NCBI RefSeq assembly: GCF_005049285.1
Contig: NZ_SOSC01000001.1
Span: forward strand, 248,001-312,000
Direction: 5' to 3'
DNA: 64,000 nucleotides
Origin: Halorientalis salina
GTDB lineage: Archaea > Halobacteriota > Halobacteria > Halobacteriales > Haloarculaceae
The position numbers and the translations under genes were made by a program. Within the stretch, counting starts at the first letter, position 1. Every line of letters begins with the position of its first letter. Below the pieces are notes generated by a model. The model searched no databases and was not told the DNA's origin. It saw only the letters and a program-made list of their open reading frames with translations. Positions 36,145 to 43,890 of the stretch are shown here, one piece after another.

Positions 36145-36603
36145 ATGAACACGGTGACCGAGTGGCTCGGAGACCGCGTCGACGTGTCCCGGACGACGAT
36201 GGGACTGTTCGCGGGTGACCTCGCGTTGATAACGCTGTTCGTCGTCGTCGGCGAGATCAGCCACGGCGTCGACCCGATCGCCTTGGCCGGGTACGTGGTG
36301 ACGAACACGCTGGCACCGTTCGTCGTCGGCTGGCTGCTCGTTTCGATCCCGGTCGGGATGTACGGTGTGGCGACGCGTGAATCCGCGTCCAGGGTCGCAC
36401 TCAGGACCGCCGGCGCGTGGTTCGGTGCCGACGTGATCGCCCAGGCCATTCGGTCGACCTCCTATATTCAGGGTGGTGCGTCTCTCCAGGCGATTCTCGT
36501 CTTCGGGTTCATCTCGTTTGCAGTCGGTGGAACGCTGCTCGTGGCCTGGCGGGCGGGCACGACGCTGGTCAGGTCCCGACGGCGGTCGACGGCGCTCGCG
36601 TGA
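36145..36603 (+). CDS. DUF3054-family membrane protein
   Basis: 152 aa with four membrane helices: MGLFAGDLALITLFVVVGEISHG, AGYVVTNTLAPFVVGWLLVSIPVG, the central WFGADVIAQAIRSTS segment, and LQAILVFGFISFAVGGTLLVAW. The GDL..E.SHG and AP.V.GW patterns are characteristic of DUF3054, an uncharacterised family in haloarchaea and actinobacteria. The 3' end overlaps the convergent MFS gene by 35 bases. Confidence 0.85.
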   Translation: MNTVTEWLGDRVDVSRTTMGLFAGDLALITLFVVVGEISHGVDPIALAGYVVTNTLAPFVVGWLLVSIPVGMYGVATRESASRVALRTAGAWFGADVIAQAIRSTSYIQGGASLQAILVFGFISFAVGGTLLVAWRAGTTLVRSRRRSTALA

Positions 36604-37840
36604 CCAGGTAGGCACCCAGCCCGGACGCACACGCTGCCAGCGCCGCGAGGACGACGAACAACTGTTCTGCCGAGAAATACGTCAGCATCGTCCCGGCGAC
36701 GACGGCACCGAGCGCACCGACGCCGAACACGCCCAGATACGTGAAGCCGTAGGACAGTCCGCGGGCTTCAGACGGCGTGTACTCCGCGACGCTGGCCTGG
36801 TAGAACGGCTGGACGAAAAACAGGAAGAAGCCGAGCAGCGCGGCCGCCGGCAGCAACGCGACGAGGCCGATGGCCGCCGCCGGAAGGAAGAGGAGCGCGA
36901 CGACGACGAGCGCGCCGAAGCCGGCGAAGATGCCGATCTCGGGCCGGCCGCGGTCAGTGAGTTTGCCCCCGGCGTACTGTCCGAGGACGCCGACCATCAA
37001 CAGCCCGACGTAGAGGTAATCGCCCGGTTCGAACGTCTCCCCGCCGAATTCGACGGGCGTCAACGCCGGCACGTCGCGAAGTAGCTCGGGGAGGAAGGTG
37101 AGGGCACCCCGGTAGTAGAGCCCGGAGAAGAACGTGACGAGGAACACGACGACGAACGCGCTGGCGAACAGCGTCTTCGCGGTTGCGAGGAATTCACCGA
37201 GCGAATCGACCCCGGAGTCGGTGCGGTCGTCGCCGCCGTCGGCAGCGGCGACCGCCGCTCGCTCGTCGATGTCGACACGGATCGCGTACGTGGCCGCAAC
37301 GACTGCCGGGATCGTCAGGACTCCGGCGACGAGTCGCCAGTCGAAGGCGATGAGCAGCAGGATCGTCAAAAGTGGGCCGACGGCGATGCCGACGTTCCCG
37401 GCCATGCCGTGGTAGGCGAACCCACTGCCGCGTTCCTCGACGCCCCGGCTGATGAGGGAGAGCCCGGACGGGTGATAGACGCTGGCGGCGACGCCCCAGA
37501 TCGCCAGCGCGAGTCCGAGGAACGCCGGTGACGGGGCGACGGCGAGGACGAGGAACGACGTGCCCATCCCGACGAGACAGCCGGTGATGAGCAGCCGGGC
37601 GTCGAGTCGGTCGACGAGGACGCCACTGGGGAGCGCGCCGAGTCCGAACAACCCGTAGCCGATGGCGACGAGGGCACCGAGCGTCGCTTCGTTGACGGGG
37701 AACTGGAGGATACCGAGGTCGATGACCGAAAACTCCGAGAGCCAGATGGGCACCAGTATGGGAATCGACAGCTCGTAGGTGTGGACCATCGCGTGTGCAA
37801 CCATGACGAGTCCAACGATGGACCGGTCGTTGCTGTTCAC
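36569..37840 (-). CDS. Major facilitator superfamily (MFS) transporter
   Basis: 423 aa, 12 predicted helices in two halves. The loop 2-3 region contains PSGVLVDRLDARLLI (MFS motif A-like GxLaDrxGrr form), and the central loop at ~190-215 is acidic (AAADGGDDRTDSGVDSL). The second half has GQYAGGKLTDRGRPEIG, a second motif A. The substrate is unknown; the closest families are sugar, organic-acid or drug exporters (possibly fosmidomycin-resistance-like). GTG at 37840 is chosen as start because the first helix follows and the upstream extension is unlike protein. Confidence 0.88.
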   Translation of the reverse strand: MNSNDRSIVGLVMVAHAMVHTYELSIPILVPIWLSEFSVIDLGILQFPVNEATLGALVAIGYGLFGLGALPSGVLVDRLDARLLITGCLVGMGTSFLVLAVAPSPAFLGLALAIWGVAASVYHPSGLSLISRGVEERGSGFAYHGMAGNVGIAVGPLLTILLLIAFDWRLVAGVLTIPAVVAATYAIRVDIDERAAVAAADGGDDRTDSGVDSLGEFLATAKTLFASAFVVVFLVTFFSGLYYRGALTFLPELLRDVPALTPVEFGGETFEPGDYLYVGLLMVGVLGQYAGGKLTDRGRPEIGIFAGFGALVVVALLFLPAAAIGLVALLPAAALLGFFLFFVQPFYQASVAEYTPSEARGLSYGFTYLGVFGVGALGAVVAGTMLTYFSAEQLFVVLAALAACASGLGAYLVTRAPSTAVGT

Positions 37841-38003
37841 GCCCGAGTGTTCACTGCTGGAATGCTTGAACGCGTCGATTGGGAGAAAAGCCGCCGGACC
37901 GACCCAAACCTGACAGGAACCACGGGAGACAGTCGATCGGCGGAACTGTCGCCCGGGAACCGTCACTGCTCGGCTCGCTAATCACCGCCCACGACGGTCC
38001 CAC
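37841..38003. other. Short intergenic region
   Basis: 163 bases between two minus-strand genes, holding presumably the MFS promoter. No gene recognised. Confidence 0.35.
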
Positions 38004-38168
38004 TCAGCACTGCTCTGTAATCGAGACAGCGACGCTGGACTGAATCCACGCCTGGTGGTTCTCCCGGTCGTAGATGACGAACTCCTCCTCGCCGATGTTG
38101 AGCTCTGCGTATCGCCGCCCCGTGCTATCGCCTGCGGGCTCGTCCTGGTCCGTATTGTGGATGCTCAT
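38004..38168 (-). CDS. Small haloarchaeal protein (DUF7331-like)
   Basis: 54 aa: MSIHNTDQDEPAGDSTGRRY, then AELNIGEEEFVIYDRENHQAWIQSSVAVSITEQC. The central EEEFVIYDxENxxAWIQS motif recurs, as I remember it, in many small haloarchaeal proteins annotated DUF7331; no function is known. Acidic and soluble. ATG at 38168, the start codon that gives the family-like N-terminus. Monocistronic. Confidence 0.72.
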   Translation of the reverse strand: MSIHNTDQDEPAGDSTGRRYAELNIGEEEFVIYDRENHQAWIQSSVAVSITEQC

Positions 38169-38198
38169 GGGTGAACTCAGCGGGCTGCGTGCCGCCAC

Positions 38199-38537
38199 AC
38201 GTTATCTCCATGTGAACTTCACTCATGATAACGGATAAGTACTACCCCCCGATTATCACGGCCGAAAACCGACATATCCCGCATATTATTACTCTTCCTC
38301 TAGTTTCGATTCGTGATATTTGGCCCTCCAGTATCGGAATCGGATTCATCTGATCCGTAATCCGCCGTTCGCAGTACCGTACCGGTGCTGTCATCCGATT
38401 TCCGGCTTATAAGTTATGAGTAACCACTGAATTGGGTAGTAGAAAACCTCAGAGTAAATACTCGGTGCCTACAAGGAATATTATACAGCGCCTATGGGAA
38501 ACACTTATACCCCTACCTATCCTCTATTTATTCACTT
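38199..38537. other. A+T-rich intergenic region
   Basis: About 340 bases, distinctly A+T-richer than flanking genes, separating the divergent DUF7331-like and small membrane-protein genes. It contains several A/T runs (38220-38245, 38270-38320, 38400-38460) and the rightward core promoter near its end. No coding frame convinced me. Confidence 0.45.
38504..38510 (+). promoter_or_regulatory. Putative TATA box of small membrane-protein gene
   Basis: CTTATAC sits 28-34 bases upstream of the ATG at 38538, suggesting a leaderless transcript. Judged from spacing and composition. Confidence 0.45.
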
Positions 38538-38756
38538 ATGACGGGCTATTACGACCTTGTTCTCGGCCTCATCCCGCTCGCACTCGCTGGAATCACTGGC
38601 GCGCTCAGCGTAGCGGGCTTCGGCCTGACGACGGCAGTGCCGCTCGCCTCTGTCGTCGCGCTCGGCCTCGTCGGCCACGCGATGTTCGTCAGGGCTCCGG
38701 TCGATTCGCCGGCCGAATCGCCGAGCAGACAGGACTCGTCGTTCTCCGCTGACTAA
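38538..38756 (+). CDS. Small membrane protein, haloarchaeal
   Basis: 72 aa: MTGYYDLVLGLIPLALAGITGALSVAG, a second hydrophobic helix TTAVPLASVVALGLVGHAMFV, and a polar Ser-rich tail. Two-helix haloarchaeal proteins of this type are widespread and uncharacterised. The strong TATA-like signal and codon pattern support it as real. Confidence 0.72.
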   Translation: MTGYYDLVLGLIPLALAGITGALSVAGFGLTTAVPLASVVALGLVGHAMFVRAPVDSPAESPSRQDSSFSAD

Positions 38757-38867
38757 CTCCCGGCAAACTGACTCGATTCGCGTTCTTCGTTTCGATTTCT
38801 CGCAGCTCTCGCGATTCCCGTGCGAGACTCCCGCACTTCTAAGATACCCACCCACGAACAGGGGGAC

Positions 38868-39881
38868 ATGAGTGACGACGGAACAGTCGAGGCGCTGTTC
38901 TTCCAGAGCGACGAACTCGCGGACCTCGCGACGCCCCCGGAGTACGTCGAGGCCGTCCGTGACGGCTATCGACAACGCGGTGAGGGTGCGCCCGCCGAAC
39001 CGCGTACGAAACTACTGAACGGCGACCCACCTGGATTTTTCACGGGATACCTCGCCGTCCTGCCCGACACGGGTGCGATGGGCACGTACACCTACGGCGC
39101 TGGCTTCGGCGCTCAGGATGCACACTTCATGCTCTCGCTGTTCGACGCCGAGAGCGGCGAACCCCTGGCCCTGATGGACGGTGCGAGTATGAACCCGTTC
39201 AAGACGGGCGCTGCCGGTGCGGTCGGCGTCGACGCACTGGCACGACGCGACGCCTCGTCGCTCGCGCTGATCGGCAGCGGCGCGCAGGCCCGCGGCCAGC
39301 TCCGAGCGGCCGTCACCGTCCGTGATCTCGATCGGGTGGACGTGTACTCGCCGACGAAGGACAACCGCGAATCGTTCGCCGCCGAGATGAACGAACGACT
39401 CGACCCGACGGTCGCGGCCGTCGCGTCCAGTGCCGCTGCGATCGAAGGGGCAGACATCGTCATCACCGCGACCAAAGCGACGGAACCGGTGTTCGACGGC
39501 GACCTCCTGGAAGACGGGACCCACGTCACCGCGATGGGACAGTACGACCGCGACAAGCGCGAGGTCGACGCGACGACCGTCTCGCGTGCGAAATACGTCC
39601 CTGACCTCCGGGCGCGGACCGAGACGGACGCCGGCGCGTTCATCCAGGCTGTCGAGGACGGTGCCATCGGCGAGGATCACGTCCACGCCGAACTCGGCGA
39701 GGTCGTCGCCGGCGAAGCACCGGGCCGCGAGAGCCAGGACGACGTCACGCTGTTCGACAGCGGCGGCACCGCCATCGAGACGGTCGCGTCGGCGCACATG
39801 CTCTACGAGAAGGCAGTCGAGAAGGACCTGGGTGAGCCGCTCTCCTTCGCGCGGGCCAGCGAGGCGCTGACCGGGCGGTAA
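38868..39881 (+). CDS. Ornithine cyclodeaminase / mu-crystallin family protein
   Basis: 337 aa. N-terminal region with the substrate-binding arginines/lysine (AEPRTKLLNGDPPGFFTGYL; the family lysine), then the NAD(P) Rossmann domain SLALIGSGAQARGQLRAAVTVRDLDRVDVYSP (GxGxQA), DIVITATKATEPVFDGDLLEDGTHVTAMGQYDRDKREVD and VTLFDSGGTAIETVASAHMLYEKA (C-terminal family motif). Relatives include ornithine cyclodeaminase, alanine dehydrogenase of archaea, lysine cyclodeaminase and ketimine reductase; the reaction is undecided. ATG at 38868. Confidence 0.9.
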   Translation: MSDDGTVEALFFQSDELADLATPPEYVEAVRDGYRQRGEGAPAEPRTKLLNGDPPGFFTGYLAVLPDTGAMGTYTYGAGFGAQDAHFMLSLFDAESGEPLALMDGASMNPFKTGAAGAVGVDALARRDASSLALIGSGAQARGQLRAAVTVRDLDRVDVYSPTKDNRESFAAEMNERLDPTVAAVASSAAAIEGADIVITATKATEPVFDGDLLEDGTHVTAMGQYDRDKREVDATTVSRAKYVPDLRARTETDAGAFIQAVEDGAIGEDHVHAELGEVVAGEAPGRESQDDVTLFDSGGTAIETVASAHMLYEKAVEKDLGEPLSFARASEALTGR

Positions 39882-39883
39882 TC

Positions 39884-40930
39884 CTAGAGGTACGTCGCCA
39901 GCCCGATGGCTTCGAGTAGTGGGATACCGCTGGCGAGCGCACCGATGAGGTAGCCGGTGATCGCCCCGCCGTTGAGCAGGGGCAGTCCGGCGTGGGCGCG
40001 TCCTTTCAGCACCATCCGCAACAGGACGGCGAGTCCGACGAGCGTCCCGATCATGGCCATCAGTGCCGGCAGTGTCAGCGCAAGCCCGGGAACGCCCAGC
40101 GAGGGGACGCTCTCGGGCGAGAAGAAGGCAGCGCTGGCGACCAGAACGGTCGGAATGACGGCGTCACCGAGCCCGATGAACAGCGCGTCACGGTCCATCG
40201 GGTCGGCCTCGATGTCGTCGGCGGCGGATTCTTCGTCGGACTCGTCGTGCTCGTCGGTCTCTGCGAGGTCTTCCCCGCCGTTGGCGGCGGCCCCGTCGCC
40301 GTCGTCGGTCGGGTCGGGCGTGTCCGACGACAGGAACGAGTACGACAGCGTGAGCGGGACCACGAGGACGACCGGGACTTTGAGATCCATCACGCCGGAG
40401 GCGAGCGTGAGCATGTGTTCGGTCCCGTAGACGCTGATCGCGTCGTAGACGGCGAGGACGGTGAGGAGGATGAGTGCGGGCAGGAGCCCGAAGCTGATGC
40501 CGAACAGGCCGGCCGCGCCCGCACCCATGACGATCCCCGAGGCGTCGATGACGTACCACTCGGGGTAGGCGTAGAGGGCGATGCCGAGCGCGAGCGCAGC
40601 GGCGACTGCCAGCACGTTGACCCCCTGATAGGTCGCCACCGGCGGAACGACGACGCTGAAGACGTACCACGAGAGGTAGACGCTGGCGAAGACGATGAGC
40701 GCCCGGATGAGCAACTCGACGTCGTACCGGAAGACCAGCAGCATGAAGACCGTCATGACCAGGATGGCCGCGACGTAGACGAGGCTGTTCGTCGGGTCCT
40801 GGGGGTCCTCGACGGCCTGATAGCCGGCCTGCTGGAACGGTTCGACCAGCGCCAGCGAGCCCAGTTGGACGAGCAGGAAGATGACCCCGATAAAGCCCGA
40901 GGCCAGCAGTGCTCGCGTGCGTTGTTGCAT
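39884..40930 (-). CDS. Presenilin-type intramembrane aspartyl protease
   Basis: 348 aa, nine membrane helices. The paired catalytic aspartates are visible: AVYDAISVYGTEHM (D163 in the YD motif) and FIGLGDAVIPTVL (D256 in GLGD). A PALP-like segment GLPLLNGGAITGYL follows at ~315-328. A long acidic loop (~203-245: DPTDDGDGAAANGGEDLAE...) lies between the two motifs, as in other archaeal homologues (PSH). It cleaves membrane-spanning segments of unknown substrates. Three bases separate its stop from the convergent ornithine cyclodeaminase gene. Upstream gene is gar1. Confidence 0.92.
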   Translation of the reverse strand: MQQRTRALLASGFIGVIFLLVQLGSLALVEPFQQAGYQAVEDPQDPTNSLVYVAAILVMTVFMLLVFRYDVELLIRALIVFASVYLSWYVFSVVVPPVATYQGVNVLAVAAALALGIALYAYPEWYVIDASGIVMGAGAAGLFGISFGLLPALILLTVLAVYDAISVYGTEHMLTLASGVMDLKVPVVLVVPLTLSYSFLSSDTPDPTDDGDGAAANGGEDLAETDEHDESDEESAADDIEADPMDRDALFIGLGDAVIPTVLVASAAFFSPESVPSLGVPGLALTLPALMAMIGTLVGLAVLLRMVLKGRAHAGLPLLNGGAITGYLIGALASGIPLLEAIGLATYL

Positions 40931-40997
40931 GGCTCCACGTCCTCGGGGCAGTGGTTTCAGGATTGCGAACCGAACGCCACCCAGTTGCGCTGACAGG

Positions 40998-41225
40998 TCA
41001 CCGCGCGTACAGCGGTTGCCCGAGCAGCGTCGGCAGGCGCACGCCCTCGTCGGGCGAGACCGCGACGTACGGCCTGTCGACGGGGCCGAACACGTCGACG
41101 ACCCTGCCGATCTCCGTCAGGTTCTCGTCGACCACGTCCATCCCGAAATCGGGGTGGTCGTCGTCGGGGCAGCGCACCACCGCGAGGTTCTGGGCGGTCC
41201 GAACGACCTCACCGATGCGTTTCAT
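40998..41225 (-). CDS. gar1: H/ACA RNP protein Gar1
   Basis: 75 aa, beta-barrel core of Gar1: [19 protein letters not shown], followed by [34 protein letters not shown], the family hallmark (IGxVxDVFGPVxxPYVxV). It binds Cbf5 in H/ACA guide-RNA pseudouridylation complexes and tunes substrate release. Short and without the GAR repeats of eukaryotes, as in archaea. Start ATG overlaps the srp19 stop (ATGA). Confidence 0.95.
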   Translation of the reverse strand: MKRIGEVVRTAQNLAVVRCPDDDHPDFGMDVVDENLTEIGRVVDVFGPVDRPYVAVSPDEGVRLPTLLGQPLYAR

Positions 41226-41500
41226 GACCGAATGACGTCGAGGTAGGCCGCGACCGCGCCGAGCAGGTCGCTTTTGGTCGCGTCCTCGGCGTTCTTGACG
41301 AGGACGCGGCCGCGGGGCTCCCACTCGCGGGAGTACTGTTTGTCCCGTTCGATCTTCGAGTCGTAGCCGACCTGCTGGACGGCCTGGGCGATCTCGTCGA
41401 CTGTCGGGTCCGATACGGCGAGGTCCTCGCTGACCCGCCGCCCCTCCGCGCGGGTCAGGTCCGCGTCCAGAAACGCGGGCCAGATGACGTTTTCCACCAT
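41222..41500 (-). CDS. srp19: Signal recognition particle 19 kDa protein
   Basis: 92 aa: [39 protein letters not shown] (opening WPxxxD and RxEGRR SRP RNA contacts), then [28 protein letters not shown]19 binds helices of 7S RNA and promotes SRP54 loading for co-translational membrane targeting. Translationally coupled to gar1 by a four-base overlap, a common archaeal arrangement. ATG start. Confidence 0.96.
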   Translation of the reverse strand: MVENVIWPAFLDADLTRAEGRRVSEDLAVSDPTVDEIAQAVQQVGYDSKIERDKQYSREWEPRGRVLVKNAEDATKSDLLGAVAAYLDVIRS

Positions 41501-41552
41501 GTGTACTCCAAAACTCCCCGTCGCTTAAGGGGTTTTCTGGTCTGACCGTGAC

Positions 41553-41636
41553 TCATACTACCGGCTATACTCACATGGAGAGTTTCGACACCTCGGGGTG
41601 TCGAAATCTGCCACGAAGTTATAGCCGGCAGTATCA
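41553..41636 (-). repeat. Imperfect hairpin element, copy 2
   Basis: Written on the minus strand it begins TGATAC at the btuF stop codon (TGA at 41636-41634) and ends GTATGA. Extended arms of 43 bases at 41550-41592 and 41597-41639 pair in 32 of 43 positions around a 4-base loop, with a 9-10 bp perfect inner stem (TTTCGACACC/GGTGTCGAAA). The outer 20 bp and the GCTRTARCT box match copy 1 at 33219. It lies between btuF and srp19, which are tandem, so a terminator-only role is less obvious here. Confidence 0.6.
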
Positions 41637-42728
41637 GTCCCTGCACGCGAGCAGCGCGGTCGCCAGCAGCGACGCCGCGGCGACGGCGAATCCGAACCCA
41701 GGACCGCTCGAACTGCTCCCCGTCGTCGTCGATTCGTTCGGCGTCGTCACGTTCGCCATCGTAACCGACTCGTTGGCCTGGGCTAACTCCTCGGAGTTCC
41801 ACTGTTTCGCCAGTTGCGTGAGTGGACCCGCGACACGCGGCCCGGGCTGGCTGATGAAGTCCTCGTTCAGTTCGACGGTCTGACCCTGCCGTATCGCCGT
41901 CGTCTCGTTGTACGCCGCGGTGTTCGGGGCCGAGGCGTGACCCGGGTAGAGGATCCAGTCGGGGTCCTGCTCGACGGCGACTTCGGGATTCAGTTCCGCG
42001 TATGACTCGATCCCGACCTCGGCAGCGACGTTGTCACCGCCTGCCGTCTCGATGACGTCGTGGATGTGCGTCTCGCTCCCTGCCGTATAGCCGAAGAAGT
42101 AGTACAGAACGCTGGGTCGCTCGTCCGCGAGTTCGGCGGCGCGTTCGACGGTCCGAACGTCGAGTCGGAACTCGTTTGCCTGCTCGGTCGCGGTCTCGCA
42201 CTCGCCGACGAGACTGCCCACGGTCTCGACGTTTCGCGCGATCTCGTCGAGCGAGGTGACCAGTCCGAAGTGATAGACGGTCAACCCAGCACGTCGGAGC
42301 TCCCGAACCGTCTCGGGATCCGTCGTGTTCGAGGCGATCACGAGGTCGGGCTGTTGGCCGATGACCTGCTCGATATTGACGGTCCCGTCGTCGTTTTTGA
42401 TGTTCGTCTTCCCGCTTCGCCCGTCGAGGTACGAGGTGTACTGAGTCCGGGCCATTCCGACGACGCGATCCTGTGCGCCGACTTCCCAGGCGAGCTGTGC
42501 GTCACTGGGCTGCAGGACGACGATGCGTTCGGGTTCGGAATCGATGCGCACCGTCTCGCCGGTCGCGTCAGTCCGTTCGACCGGGAACGAACACTCCGAC
42601 TGGGCGGCGTCCATCGATCCCGCCCCATCCGTTGCCGACGGAGCCGCTGCCGTTGCCGTTCCCACTCCGCCCACACAGAGACTCGCGAGTAACAGACAGA
42701 CCGTAAACAGCGTCGCGTGTGTTGTCAT
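41634..42728 (-). CDS. btuF: Vitamin B12 ABC transporter substrate-binding protein (BtuF-like)
   Basis: 364 aa. An N-terminal Sec-type signal (VCLLLASLCVGGVGTATA), then the periplasmic-binding fold of TroA/BtuF type: SEPERIVVLQPSDAQLAWEVGAQDRVVGMARTQYTS, QVIGQQPDLVIASNTTDPETVRELRRAGLTVYHFG. The C-terminus, after a Thr/Ser linker, has GPGFGFAVAAASLLATALL, a PGF-CTERM-like archaeosortase tail, so it is probably anchored on the S-layer side by lipid after processing. Divergent from btuC with 61 bases between. Corrinoid binding is inferred from the neighbours; a siderophore is the alternative. Confidence 0.85.
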   Translation of the reverse strand: MTTHATLFTVCLLLASLCVGGVGTATAAAPSATDGAGSMDAAQSECSFPVERTDATGETVRIDSEPERIVVLQPSDAQLAWEVGAQDRVVGMARTQYTSYLDGRSGKTNIKNDDGTVNIEQVIGQQPDLVIASNTTDPETVRELRRAGLTVYHFGLVTSLDEIARNVETVGSLVGECETATEQANEFRLDVRTVERAAELADERPSVLYYFFGYTAGSETHIHDVIETAGGDNVAAEVGIESYAELNPEVAVEQDPDWILYPGHASAPNTAAYNETTAIRQGQTVELNEDFISQPGPRVAGPLTQLAKQWNSEELAQANESVTMANVTTPNESTTTGSSSSGPGFGFAVAAASLLATALLACRD

Positions 42729-42789
42729 CGCTCAGTTGCTCGGCCCGTATCCAATAAATATTTGCATACTGCAACCAGGGTTGTAAGCC
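42729..42789. promoter_or_regulatory. Divergent btuF / btuCD promoter region with palindrome
   Basis: 61 bases shared by divergent start codons. AATAAATATTTGC at 42753-42765 could serve as TATA on both strands. CAACCAGGGTTG at 42772-42783 is an interrupted palindrome (caacc-ag-ggttg) right before the btuC ATG, suited to a regulator. Whether corrinoids control it cannot be told; no cobalamin riboswitch was seen in this short leader. Confidence 0.45.
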
Positions 42790-43890
42790 ATGCACAGGCG
42801 AGCCAGGACGGCCGGGCTATCGAGCGGCCTCCTCGTGCTGTTGATCGCCGTCACGCTCGCCAGCGCGACGATAGGGCCAGTCGACGTCGCCCCGCTCGTC
42901 GTCGCGAAAGCCGCGCTCAACGCCGTCGGCGTCCCGGCCGGCCTGGCCGTCTCCAGCGAGTCGACGCGGCTACTGTGGCTCTCCGCCCCGGTTCCGGTCC
43001 TCGATCTCACCTACGCCTATCCGTTCTCGTTTTCGGTGCCCCAGTCGAGCGAGATCATCGTCCGACAGGTCAGACTCCCGCGCATCGCGCTGGCGGCCGT
43101 CGTCGGCTTCGCGCTGGCGGGGGCCGGCGTCGTGATGCAGGGCTTCTTCCGCAATCCGATGGCTGACCCCTCCATCATCGGCGTCTCCTCGGGCGCGGCC
43201 GTCGGTGCCGTCGCCACCATCGCCTTCCCGCTCTTGCTCCCCTTCGGGCTGCAGACCGCCGCGTTCGCCGGCGCGCTCGCGGCCGCGTTCGGTGTCTACC
43301 TCATCGCGAGCGAGGGGGGCCGGACCCCAGTCGCGACCCTGCTGCTCGCGGGGGTCGCGGTCCAGACGCTCCTGGGGGCAATGGTTTCGTACATGCTGTT
43401 GCACGCCGGGGAAAGCCTCCGGCAAGCCGTCTACTGGCTGATGGGACACCTCCACGCTTCGACGTGGGCCGAAGTCGAACTCACGCTGCCGCTGGCTGTG
43501 CTCGCGTTCGCCGTCCTGCTGGCGTACGCGCGCGACCTCAACGTCCTCCTTTTGGGCGAAGTCGACGCCCGGACCCTCGGCATCGAAGTCGAGCGGACCA
43601 AGCGACTCCTCCTGGCGCTGTCGAGCGTCATGACCGCTGCCGCCGTCGCCGTGGCGGGCGTCATCGGGTTCGTCGGCCTCATCGTGCCCCACGTGATGCG
43701 CCTGCTGGTCGGTCCCGACCACCGCGTCCTGCTGCCGACGAGCGCGCTCGCGGGTGCCTCGTTCCTGGTCGCGACCGACACCCTCGCCCGCTCGGGGCCG
43801 GCCGAGGTACCGGTCGGCATCGTCACGGCCGCGCTGGGCGCGCCCTTCTTCCTCTATCTCCTCCGGACCCGGGAGGTGCACGCGCTGTGA
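42790..43890 (+). CDS. btuC: Vitamin B12 ABC transporter permease
   Basis: 366 aa, FecCD/BtuC-type permease with ~10 helices. Characteristic segments: [45 protein letters not shown] (R-P-R...G..Q...RNPLA.P), and in the C-terminal half [30 protein letters not shown] overlap couples it to btuD. Start ATG at 42790. Confidence 0.93.
   Translation: MHRRARTAGLSSGLLVLLIAVTLASATIGPVDVAPLVVAKAALNAVGVPAGLAVSSESTRLLWLSAPVPVLDLTYAYPFSFSVPQSSEIIVRQVRLPRIALAAVVGFALAGAGVVMQGFFRNPMADPSIIGVSSGAAVGAVATIAFPLLLPFGLQTAAFAGALAAAFGVYLIASEGGRTPVATLLLAGVAVQTLLGAMVSYMLLHAGESLRQAVYWLMGHLHASTWAEVELTLPLAVLAFAVLLAYARDLNVLLLGEVDARTLGIEVERTKRLLLALSSVMTAAAVAVAGVIGFVGLIVPHVMRLLVGPDHRVLLPTSALAGASFLVATDTLARSGPAEVPVGIVTAALGAPFFLYLLRTREVHAL

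Noticed and set aside
42729-42789. Cobalamin riboswitch
   Set aside because: The region is only 61 bases long and lacks a B12-box or the multi-stem fold, and haloarchaea are not known for this riboswitch.
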